NCBI GenBank assembly: GCA_035528065.1
Contig: DATKZH010000207.1
Span: forward strand, 13,230-77,229
Reading direction: 5' to 3'
DNA from: DATKZH01 sp035528065
GTDB lineage: Bacteria > Planctomycetota > Planctomycetia > Pirellulales > Thermoguttaceae
Length of the DNA stretch: 64,000 nucleotides
The position numbers and the translations under genes were made by a program. Below are positions 36,641 through 44,109 of this stretch, piece by piece (position 1 is the stretch's first letter; the number at the start of each line of letters is the position of its first letter). The notes beneath the pieces are model-generated. The model saw only the letters and a list, made by a program, of their open reading frames with translations. It was not told where the DNA came from and made no database searches.

Positions 36641-38110
36641 ATGAAGAAGACGACTCTACTGGCTTTGGTGGTCTTGCTGGGAATTGCCCCGAGGTGCGCG
36701 ATGGCGGAACCCGGGGATCTCTTGCAGACCTTCTTGAACCCGCGGGGAACCACCTACCCGTCAGGCTCGCACTTTTGGGTCCGCGGGGGCGTGACCGCGG
36801 TCGGCGAAAACCTCCTGGTCGGTTTTCCCTTTGACGATACCTTCGGCGCCGATGCGGGAATCGCCTACCTGTTCGACGCGTCGACGGGAGAGGTCCTGCG
36901 TACCTTCAAGAGTCCAAACCCGGCCGTCGACGGCAATTTCGGCTGCTCCGTGGCTGCCGTAGAAAACCGGGTCCTGATCGGCGCGTACCATGAGCCGACG
37001 GAACACGTCAAACGGGCGGGGAACGCCTACATCTTTGACGCGTCGACGGGGAAGCTTCTGCACACCCTCGTCAAGCCCAGTCGCGCTGCCGACGACCGGT
37101 TTGGGTGGCCCGCAACCGTGCTGGGCGAGAACTTCGTGGTGAGCTCGAAATGGGACGACACGGGTGCCAAGGACGCCGGAGCCGTCTTTACGTACGATAG
37201 CTCTACGGGGGAGCTATTGCAGGCCTTTCGCAGGCCCGAACCGGTTGCCGACGAAGGTTTCGGCTCTGCCATAGCGGCGGTCGGCGAGAATCTAATCGTC
37301 GGCGACTACCGGGACGACACCAAGGGACCGAACGCCGGAGCCGCCTACCTGTTCGATGGTGGCACGGGCGAACTCCTCCACACTTTCTACAATCCGGAGC
37401 CGGGCAGAAAGAACGGTTTCGCTTTTGCCGTGGCCGCGCTGAGCAACAACGTCCTTGTCGTCGACAAGAGCTTCCATCCTACCCATGCTCACGGCGGAGT
37501 GGTCTATCTCTTTGATGGTGTCACGGGGGAGTTGATGCGGACCTTCTGCAACCCCGCGCCGGCTATAGAGGACGGTTTTGGCCAATCCGTCGCGGCGGTG
37601 GGCGGCAACGTGTTGGTGAGCGCAAATCACGCCAACGCCAACGGCTTCAACGTCGGCGCCGCTTACTTGTTCGACGGCTCCAGCGGCAAGCCGCTGCATA
37701 CGTTCTTGAACCCAACGCCCGCGTGGGACGATCATTTCGGACTTACGGTGGCCGCACTTGGCAACAACCTCGTCATCACAGCTCCCTTTGACGATACGGC
37801 CGGCATCGACGGCGGGGCCGTCTATCTGTTTGAAGGCGGGTCTTCCGCGGAGTTCAAAGCTCACGAGCCTCCCGTGACCAAGGCCGAGACGCCGACCACT
37901 CGACTCTACGTCCGGACGAGTCCACCCGGCGCAAAGGTCCACCTGGACGGACAGCCGATCGGCACGTCGCCCGGACTCTTCTTCGCCCCGCCCGGCGATT
38001 GCAGCGTGACCGTAGAGCTGAAAGGCTACGAGCCCCACTCGCAGCCGGTGAAAGTCATCAGCGGGCAGATCACCCGTGTGGAAGTGCAACTCGAGAGAAC
38101 CGCTCCGTAG
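36641..38110 (+). CDS. Exported seven-bladed beta-propeller (FG-GAP-like) with PEGA domain
   Basis: 489 residues starting MKKTTLLALVVLLG with a signal peptide ending near AMA. Seven repeats of about 52 residues follow, each with the pattern NPxPxxxDxFGxxVAAVGxNLLVG, then DAGAAYLFDxxTGxLLHTF, fitting a closed seven-bladed propeller. The C-terminal 70 residues form a PEGA domain (LYVRTSPPGAKVHLDGQPIGTSPG). Blades 5 and 6 have lost the DDT element. It is divergent from the ECF sigma/kinase pair, whose kinase ends in the same type of PEGA domain. A ligand-sensing or wall-binding role is inferred; no enzymatic residues are apparent. Confidence 0.82.
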   Translation: MKKTTLLALVVLLGIAPRCAMAEPGDLLQTFLNPRGTTYPSGSHFWVRGGVTAVGENLLVGFPFDDTFGADAGIAYLFDASTGEVLRTFKSPNPAVDGNFGCSVAAVENRVLIGAYHEPTEHVKRAGNAYIFDASTGKLLHTLVKPSRAADDRFGWPATVLGENFVVSSKWDDTGAKDAGAVFTYDSSTGELLQAFRRPEPVADEGFGSAIAAVGENLIVGDYRDDTKGPNAGAAYLFDGGTGELLHTFYNPEPGRKNGFAFAVAALSNNVLVVDKSFHPTHAHGGVVYLFDGVTGELMRTFCNPAPAIEDGFGQSVAAVGGNVLVSANHANANGFNVGAAYLFDGSSGKPLHTFLNPTPAWDDHFGLTVAALGNNLVITAPFDDTAGIDGGAVYLFEGGSSAEFKAHEPPVTKAETPTTRLYVRTSPPGAKVHLDGQPIGTSPGLFFAPPGDCSVTVELKGYEPHSQPVKVISGQITRVEVQLERTAP

Positions 38111-38252
38111 CTTGGTAGCGCGCGTGAAACGCACCATCTACGGGGAAGCACGCTTTTTCGCGGCGATTATGAGGATGCGGTCGACCGGGTGAGCCGTTCA
38201 ATCGACCAGCGCCGCCGGAGTCCGGCATCGACCTCTAGGTGGCGGGGTTGGC

Positions 38253-40151
38253 TCACCATTCCGCCAGCGGCTTGACCTCGGACGCCGGCACAGGCTCCGG
38301 CTCTTGATCGAACGGGGTGAAGATTACCGCCAGACGCAGACTGCGGACCTGGGGCAGGTGAACGGCCAGCTTGCGGATATCGCGGTTGCGGCGTTGGCCT
38401 TCCGGGTTGGGCGAGCTGGGGAGCGGCTCGGCCGGACGGACCTCGAACCGGGCGTCGGCGGGGGTCACGATCCGCGCCCGGAGCTTCGAGTCTCCCTGCT
38501 GGAGCGTGGCAACGCGGCCGTCGGTCTCCAGGGCAACCGTGGCGGGCGTGTGCATGAACCACCAGAGATCGACGGGCTTCTCCGCGTCGAGCTCGTCCTG
38601 GACGATCACCTGCCGGCGGTCGCGCATGGCCACGCCCCGCTCGACGCGCCGGGCGTGCTTGGCGTAGGCGGGCGTCAGATCGGCGACCGCATACGCCCAC
38701 TCGGGCGCGGACGCGAAGCGGCTGATCCTGGCGGTCGCCCGGGGCTCCTGGTCGGGCCCGTCGCCCGGATTGACGACGAGCGTATTGTGCCCTTCGGCGC
38801 GGAGTCGGTAGTACGTGTAGCGCTTCGAGCCGAAGTAGCCGGGCAGGTTGTAGTCGTCGCCGCCGAGATCGACGGCCCAGCGGTGGCCGGAACCGTCGAG
38901 CACGAAGGAGCCGAGGTCGAGATGGTTGTGGTTGACCTCGTTGCTGCCGGCCTGGACGCCGACGAACATCGCGCCCGGGTCGGTCCAGTGGCTGCGGAGC
39001 GTGACGGCGTCGACGTTGCGCCAATGCTTGTCGAGCGGCAACCCGGCGGCGACGGGGTCCTGGCCGGAATCCCGGTACCAGACCATCGCGGCGGCCGAGG
39101 GCTTGCCGCGGCTTAGGGCAAACCAATCATACACGGGCCGGTCGAATCGCCGGCCGAGCCAGAACAGGCATTCGGCCCGCCCGAATCGGTCGCCGCTGTC
39201 GGAGAAGTTGAACGTCCGGCCGGTGGGGCCGGTCATGTACATCGGGAACAGCCCGGTGTCGGCGAAGCCTTCCATTTCCGAGAGTCCGAAGTCGGTGCCC
39301 AAGCCCGACTCCAACGCGGCCAGCATCACCACGTTGTACTGCGTGGCGTAGCCCCAGTAGCCGGGACCTTCCCCCCAGGCGCCGTCGGGGGCGTAGCTGT
39401 TCATGGCCAGCGGCAAGCTCACGAGGGCGCCGCGGAGTATCTCGCCGGCCAGCTCGGGCTCTTCGTCGCCGACGGCCAGTGCGCCCGCGGTCATCCCGCC
39501 GTTGCAGACCTGGTTCCAGTTGTGGATCGAGCGAGCCCACCAGCCCCCGTCGCGGTAGACCTCGAGCCCCGGCTTCAGGCCGAGCTCGACGATTGCCCCG
39601 CGGATCGTCGCCCGCTGCGATTCCGTCCAGGTGTCGTACAGCCAGTCGTAGGCGATGGCCAGGGCATGGGTCATCTCGGCCGTGTCGAGGAAGTGGCGGG
39701 GATTGAAGTCGGGGAATTGGGCAACGGTTTGGAGTTCTTGCCAAAGCCGGTCGAGGTAGCGATCTTCGCCGTGCAACCGGTACATCAAGGCCAACGTGTA
39801 GGTCCGCCCCAGCACGCGGCGGCTGGTGCTCAGAAGGCGCTTCCCGTCGGGCAGGACGTGGCGGGGCAGCGAGGCCTCGAGGATCTTGTCGGCCTCGCGC
39901 TTGACCTCGTCGTCCCACTCCTTCAGCGCCCGGTCGGTGTTGACGCGGCGGCGGAGCTCCTGGAAGCCTTGCTCGTCGATCAGGAGCCGGGGATGGGTCG
40001 GCTTCAGTCGCTCCATCAGCTTCTCGGGCGACGGAACGCTTTGGGCGACCGGGGCTTTGGGCGGCGCCGCGGAGGACCGGGCCGACGCGACCAGTCCGAC
40101 GAGCAAGACCGCGAACACCGCGCAGCGAAGGCATGGGAAAACGCGACTCAT
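38253..40151 (-). CDS. Exported heparinase II/III-family polysaccharide lyase
   Basis: 632 residues from the ATG at 40151 with AAGGAA upstream and a signal peptide ending near ARSSAA. An N-terminal alpha/alpha toroid (about 45-350) carries HNWNQVCNGG and YAPDGAWGEGPGYWGYATQY, whose Tyr is the likely catalytic residue. A C-terminal beta-sandwich has the heparinase II/III block NEVNHNHLDLGSF with its catalytic-site His and Asn. Cleavage of uronic-acid polysaccharides such as heparan or alginate by beta-elimination is the family reaction; the substrate is not determined. The gene stands alone between divergent and convergent neighbours. Confidence 0.85.
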   Translation of the reverse strand: MSRVFPCLRCAVFAVLLVGLVASARSSAAPPKAPVAQSVPSPEKLMERLKPTHPRLLIDEQGFQELRRRVNTDRALKEWDDEVKREADKILEASLPRHVLPDGKRLLSTSRRVLGRTYTLALMYRLHGEDRYLDRLWQELQTVAQFPDFNPRHFLDTAEMTHALAIAYDWLYDTWTESQRATIRGAIVELGLKPGLEVYRDGGWWARSIHNWNQVCNGGMTAGALAVGDEEPELAGEILRGALVSLPLAMNSYAPDGAWGEGPGYWGYATQYNVVMLAALESGLGTDFGLSEMEGFADTGLFPMYMTGPTGRTFNFSDSGDRFGRAECLFWLGRRFDRPVYDWFALSRGKPSAAAMVWYRDSGQDPVAAGLPLDKHWRNVDAVTLRSHWTDPGAMFVGVQAGSNEVNHNHLDLGSFVLDGSGHRWAVDLGGDDYNLPGYFGSKRYTYYRLRAEGHNTLVVNPGDGPDQEPRATARISRFASAPEWAYAVADLTPAYAKHARRVERGVAMRDRRQVIVQDELDAEKPVDLWWFMHTPATVALETDGRVATLQQGDSKLRARIVTPADARFEVRPAEPLPSSPNPEGQRRNRDIRKLAVHLPQVRSLRLAVIFTPFDQEPEPVPASEVKPLAEW

Positions 40152-40779
40152 GGGCGAGGTTCCTTCTGGGGGGTGGCTCTGGCGGGGACTTCGAGGGCAG
40201 GCTACCGGGGGCAGGCGGTTCTTGGGAAGCAGGCCGAGACGGAACCGGACGTCTTCCCGAGCAACTTGCATCCGCCAAGGCTGCCGGGCATTTACCGGCC
40301 CCAGTTTAGGCAACCCAAAGGGCCGCTGCAACTCGCCGCGTGCGACGCGCCTGCCAGGTCCCGCCCGAACGCCGGCACGTAGTCCATCCGTATTGCCGAC
40401 CGGATACCTGTCTTCGTGCGTGGCAAGCCTCGCTCCCGATGACGTTGCCGGCGCACACGACCGACGGACGCAGGGGAGTCCAAGGTCACTCCTCGGGCAC
40501 GGAAAAGTGCTCTTGACCTACCGTTGCCCTTTCCACGATAGACATGCCCCGATCTGGCGCGATCCCGTCGACGCGTGACCGAGCTTGAAAAGCAGAAAGA
40601 TGAGGAGAATAGCTGGTCTGAGTGACGCCAGGCGAGTGCGCAGTTAGGGACTTCCGGCAAGGGCAGGAAATCTAGGGGGCACGGAAAGGCGGTTTGCAGG
40701 CTTCCACGAGTAGACTGATTCCTCGATCATCGGTGGCCGATGTAAGACGAAACGGAAGGCCACTGGGAGAGATCGTGCA
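40152..40779. other. Intergenic region between heparinase-like and glycosyltransferase genes
   Basis: About 630 bases with no recognisable coding frame or repeat. A short Arg/Ser-rich frame on the minus strand (40292-40660) has no family features and no ribosome site. The region should contain divergent promoters. Confidence 0.5.
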
Positions 40780-41619
40780 ATGCGGGTTTCGGTGATCCTG
40801 AGCACGTACAACGCCCCCGAATGGCTGGAGAAGGTCGTTTGGGGCTATTCGTTCCAGAGCCACCGCGATTTCGAGTTTCTGTTGGCCGACGACGGCTCCA
40901 CGCACGAGACGGGCCTGCTCGTCCATCGACTCCGCAGGCAAACGGGACTGGACATCCATCACGTCTGGCACGAGGATCGCGGGTTTCGCAAGTGCACGAT
41001 CCTCAACAGGGCCATCGAGGCTGCCACGGGCGATTACCTGATCTTCTCCGACGGCGACTGCATCCCGCGCGGGGACTTCGTCGCACGGCACGTGGAGCTT
41101 GCCCGGCCCCGATGCCTGCTCTCCGGCGGTTACATTCGGCTGCCGATGGGCGTGAGCAAGCGAATCACGGTCGAGGACGTTTTCGAGGGGCGGGCGACCG
41201 ATCCCGGATGGCTGTTCGCCCACGGCTTGCGGGACCCGAAGTGCCGGCTCCGACTCGCCTCCGGACGCCTGGTGCCCCGAATCCTCGACATGTTGACCAC
41301 GACCCGGGCGACGCTGAACGGATGCAACGCCTCGACCTGGAAAAGCGACGTCGTCCGGGTCAACGGCTTCGATGAGCGGATGGGATACGGCGGCTTGGAC
41401 CGGGAGCTGGGCGAGCGGCTGGTCAACGCGGGCGTTCGACCGATCCAGGTCCGTTACCGCGCCGTCTGCGTGCACCTCGACCATGCCCGGGGATACGTCT
41501 CGGAAGACGCCTGGTGGGCCAACCACGCGCTGCGTCGGGAAACGCGCCGCAACAAAGCGGTATGGACGCCCTGCGGCATTCGCAGAGCCCCCCAATCGCC
41601 CCAGCGGCGGGCGGCCTGA
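40780..41619 (+). CDS. Glycosyltransferase family 2 protein
   Basis: 279 residues with GGGAGAG about 9 bases before the ATG. A GT-A fold is clear: VSVILSTYNAPEWLEKVV, then LLADDGSTHET, and the metal-binding DxD equivalent FSDGDCIPR near residue 91. NGCNASTW and GYGGLDRELGERL fit a GT2 enzyme with a galactosyltransferase-7C-like acceptor region. The C-terminus is basic (RRAPQSPQRRAA). No transmembrane segment is seen. Probably builds cell-surface glycan. It is convergent with the retron reverse transcriptase, 29 bases apart. Confidence 0.88.
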   Translation: MRVSVILSTYNAPEWLEKVVWGYSFQSHRDFEFLLADDGSTHETGLLVHRLRRQTGLDIHHVWHEDRGFRKCTILNRAIEAATGDYLIFSDGDCIPRGDFVARHVELARPRCLLSGGYIRLPMGVSKRITVEDVFEGRATDPGWLFAHGLRDPKCRLRLASGRLVPRILDMLTTTRATLNGCNASTWKSDVVRVNGFDERMGYGGLDRELGERLVNAGVRPIQVRYRAVCVHLDHARGYVSEDAWWANHALRRETRRNKAVWTPCGIRRAPQSPQRRAA

Positions 41620-41648
41620 CGAGGGCCTCTCCGTCGTCCGCGCCGAAC

Positions 41649-42653
41649 TCAACGATCGCCCTGGCGCTGCCGGGCTATCATCGACTGAAGCGCGCTCCAG
41701 CCCTCCCGTTGAGCCGGGGTGAGCGTCGGCTTCCTGGCGGAAACGTGGCTTGCCGGATCGCCGGAGGCCGATGACGTCTGTTGGGCAAGTCGAGCACGAT
41801 GCTCGACGGCCCGAAGCCAGCGCCGCGTGGACCTCGGAAGATTGACCTGGTCATTCACCACTAAGCCGGTCACGACCTGACGATGATGACGGCGGCGCAC
41901 GCTCAGCTTCTTCCGGCGGTGCAGCCGGTAGCCTTCCGCCTCGACGACCCTGCGCACGAAGCCCGTGACGTAGCGGATCGTGTCGGCAGTGCTCTCCAGT
42001 CGGGTCACCCTCCATTGCTGGCCGGTGAGAGGATTGCGGCACACGCGTTCCGCGGGCCGGGAATCACCCTCGTCACATTTGGGGAGAGAGATGGTGATAT
42101 CGTCGGCATACCGGGTGTACACGGCGCCCAATTTCGCGGCCATGCCGGCCAGCCGCGCGTCGAGACGGTAGTTGACCAGGTTGCTCAGCCGGGGGCTCGT
42201 GGGCGCCCCCTGCGGCAGACCGCGCTCATAGGTGCAAAACCGCATAAGCAGCTTGGTTGCCGGCCGGTTCCAGCCAATGCGACGGAAGTATTTCTTCACG
42301 CGTTTGGCGCGCGTGGAAGGAAAGAAGTCGCACAGGTCGAACCGCAGCACGACGGCCTGGCCCTGATGCGCCCGGGCGTTGGTGACGATCGACTGCCCGC
42401 GCTCAAAACCGGTGGCGGCCGGATGGGCCTTCAGCCGTGTCAGAAGCCGCCGGAGAATGGATCGCTGGAGGCGTTTCAACTGGTCGTCGGGAGCCAGGAT
42501 TCGCCGCGTGCCGCCGGACCGCTTGGGGATGGCGAACTCCCGGTAGCGAGGCTCGAACCGACGGAGTTGACGCGGGTCGGCCACTCCCAGACGCCGGGCC
42601 AGCTCGCCCACGTCGTGACCACGGCCCTTCAGCAGCCAGCTCAGCAACCCCAC
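41649..42653 (-). CDS. Retron-type reverse transcriptase
   Basis: 334 residues from the GTG at 42653, which has GGGAGG at 42660-42665. The same frame is open for 119 more codons upstream, but those overlap the structured RNA and have no RT homology. Motifs (numbering from the GTG): FAIPKRSGGTRRILAP (RT1, about 40-55), the retron-specific NAxxH as NARAH at 92-96, RFDLCDFFPS (105-113), LPQGAPTSP (146-154), catalytic YADD (182-185), and the retron VTG as VVTGLVVN (about 260-266). Between YADD and the last blocks lies an insert of about 35 residues (192-227). There is no maturase or endonuclease domain. The 50-residue tail after VTG shows no effector fold. In retrons the RT primes cDNA from a 2'-OH of its own ncRNA to make msDNA, usually for anti-phage defence. 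Confidence 0.9.
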   Translation of the reverse strand: MGLLSWLLKGRGHDVGELARRLGVADPRQLRRFEPRYREFAIPKRSGGTRRILAPDDQLKRLQRSILRRLLTRLKAHPAATGFERGQSIVTNARAHQGQAVVLRFDLCDFFPSTRAKRVKKYFRRIGWNRPATKLLMRFCTYERGLPQGAPTSPRLSNLVNYRLDARLAGMAAKLGAVYTRYADDITISLPKCDEGDSRPAERVCRNPLTGQQWRVTRLESTADTIRYVTGFVRRVVEAEGYRLHRRKKLSVRRRHHRQVVTGLVVNDQVNLPRSTRRWLRAVEHRARLAQQTSSASGDPASHVSARKPTLTPAQREGWSALQSMIARQRQGDR

Positions 42654-42659
42654 GACGGG

Positions 42660-42665
42660 CCTCCC
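42660..42665 (-). promoter_or_regulatory. Ribosome-binding site of retron RT
   Basis: GGGAGG, spaced 6 bases from the GTG at 42653. It decides the RT start: every start codon further upstream in this frame lies inside or beyond the structured RNA. Confidence 0.7.
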
Positions 42666-42729
42666 AGGCTCGGCGCCGAGAAGATGCAACAGACAGAGAG
42701 GGTGTCGCGGAACGACCTCGCCGATCCGC

Positions 42730-42891
42730 GACGCCCTCGAGTTGCCTTGCGAAAGGCCGTATTGGGCACCAATACGGCTCTGCCGACTGTGTGCAAGTCC
42801 AACGGGACCCGGTCGACGAAACATCGACCTGCGCCCGGCAGGGCGCCCCAAGGCAACGGGCTTCATTCTCCGGCACGCGGCCGAGGGCGTC
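42730..42891 (-). ncRNA. Predicted retron msr-msd RNA
   Basis: Reading 5' to 3' on the minus strand: GACGCCCTCG (42891-42882) pairs with CGAGGGCGTC (42739-42730) as candidate a1/a2. Inside, GTTGCCTTG (42857-42849) pairs with CAAGGCAAC (42749-42741). Between these lie a perfect 6-bp hairpin (42846-42831, loop TGCC), a perfect 6-bp hairpin with loop TGTTTCG (42829-42811), a 4-bp hairpin (42808-42797), and a perfect 10-bp hairpin with a 3-base loop (42778-42756). Two msr hairpins, one with a UUU loop, followed by an msd hairpin is the layout of known retrons. The a2 strand can instead pair downstream in a 14-bp hairpin with one mismatch (42738-42698). The branching G and msDNA ends cannot be fixed from sequence. 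The 3' end lies 76 bases before the RT start. Confidence 0.75.
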
Positions 42892-42957
42892 AATCGCCCG
42901 AACGCTCGGATTGCGGGGCCAGCCCGCTTGAGTCGGGCGAGCCGCCGGGACGGCGGA

Positions 42958-43314
42958 CTACGAGTTCTCCCCCCGGAGCACGGCCAGGGCGGCCGTTTCA
43001 TCCTCGGCAAGGTAGAGGACTTGCTCGAAGCGGATCAAGGCCAGGATTTCCATCACGGGCGGCCGAATCGAGTGGACCACCATCGTCCCGCCCGCCTCGC
43101 GAAACCGCTTGTGCACGACCAACAGCCACGCCAGGCATATCGAATCGATCAAGGTGATGCCGGCCAGGCTGATCAAGACGCGTCGGGCGTAGCCGCCGGG
43201 GCCGAGCAGGGTATCGAGCGGCTCCGAGTCGGGCGGTACGTCGCTTCGCACGATAGGCCCCGCAATCTCCACCCGCAGCACGTCTCCTTCGTCGGATAGT
43301 AGTTTCAGGTCCAT
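42958..43314 (-). CDS. STAS-domain protein (anti-sigma factor antagonist type)
   Basis: 118-residue cytosolic single-domain protein. LRVEIAGPI forms the first strands, VLISLAGITLIDSICLAWLLVVHKRF the central strand and helix, and GGTMVVHSI the following strand. In SpoIIAA-type proteins the phosphorylation site reads DSSG or DSTG; here it is DSICL, so the serine after Asp remains but the canonical second Ser/Thr and Gly are gone, making regulation by a standard anti-sigma kinase doubtful. The stop codon adjoins a short GC hairpin (42942-42956), and the retron RNA follows within about 70 bases. Confidence 0.85.
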   Translation of the reverse strand: MDLKLLSDEGDVLRVEIAGPIVRSDVPPDSEPLDTLLGPGGYARRVLISLAGITLIDSICLAWLLVVHKRFREAGGTMVVHSIRPPVMEILALIRFEQVLYLAEDETAALAVLRGENS

Positions 43315-44109
43315 GGGTCACCCACCAGTGCACCACACGTGTCGATCCCCCGCAATCGGTCCCAACCGAACCGACGAGTGCTCCCCGTGCCGGCCCCTTT
43401 GTCTGTTTTATGGAAGAATGCACTACCCCGCATGGCACCGGCGGCATTCGAAATGGCAACCGGCTGAAACGAACCTCTTTCTGCATTATGTTAGGTTTTC
43501 TCCATCTTGCCAGTACCTCCCCTAGACCGAGGGAGATGCGCCACCAGGAGGTGGCAATAATCGGAAGTGCTTTCCATCACTCCAGGGCGGGGGGCATCCC
43601 GATCGGGCGTACCCACTCCATCGGACTATATAAAATCACATCCGTAGAGGGGTACGGTCAATGGAGGTCTCTCCCAGCGACCGTTCCGTCCCGGCGAAAC
43701 GGTACGTTCCATCCCTTCCTGAGGGCCGGTTCTTTCGGTCCCTCGTGCTTCCTCCACGGGGACTAACCTACCCTTTGATAATGGAGTAGTGCTCCGCTTC
43801 GTCATGGAGGGGTGCTCCGCAAGCCGCCCGCCGGGTGGTGGAGCTTCCGTCTGGGAGAGAGTTGTTGATACTCGCGCGCCCAAGTGTCCCGCACGCGTAA
43901 ATGCCTGGCACGAGGATTGTCGTGCGACGAAGGGGCCGAACACGCGCGGAGGCGCGGGCGACGGAATCAAACAAGGCATCGCAGGATGCCGGGGGCTGCA
44001 ACGTGTGGTCGGCGACTCCGACGTGCGCAACCACGTCGGGCGTCAACGCCCCAATCCTTGAATGACGTGCTGAGGTGACGGCCCATGCTCTTCGTTCCTC
44101 CGCAGGGTA
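43315..44109. other. Intergenic region between divergent STAS and histidine kinase genes
   Basis: Nearly 800 bases with no gene I can support. It contains an AT-richer stretch (TATATAAAATCACATC near 43627) that could hold a promoter, and a purine-rich region around 43790-43830. It separates the divergently transcribed STAS and hybrid kinase genes. Confidence 0.5.

Noticed and set aside
41649..42653. Diversity-generating retroelement or group II intron RT
   Set aside because: No template/variable repeat pair or accessory gene, no maturase/X or endonuclease domain, no intron boundaries; NAxxH and VTG indicate a retron RT.
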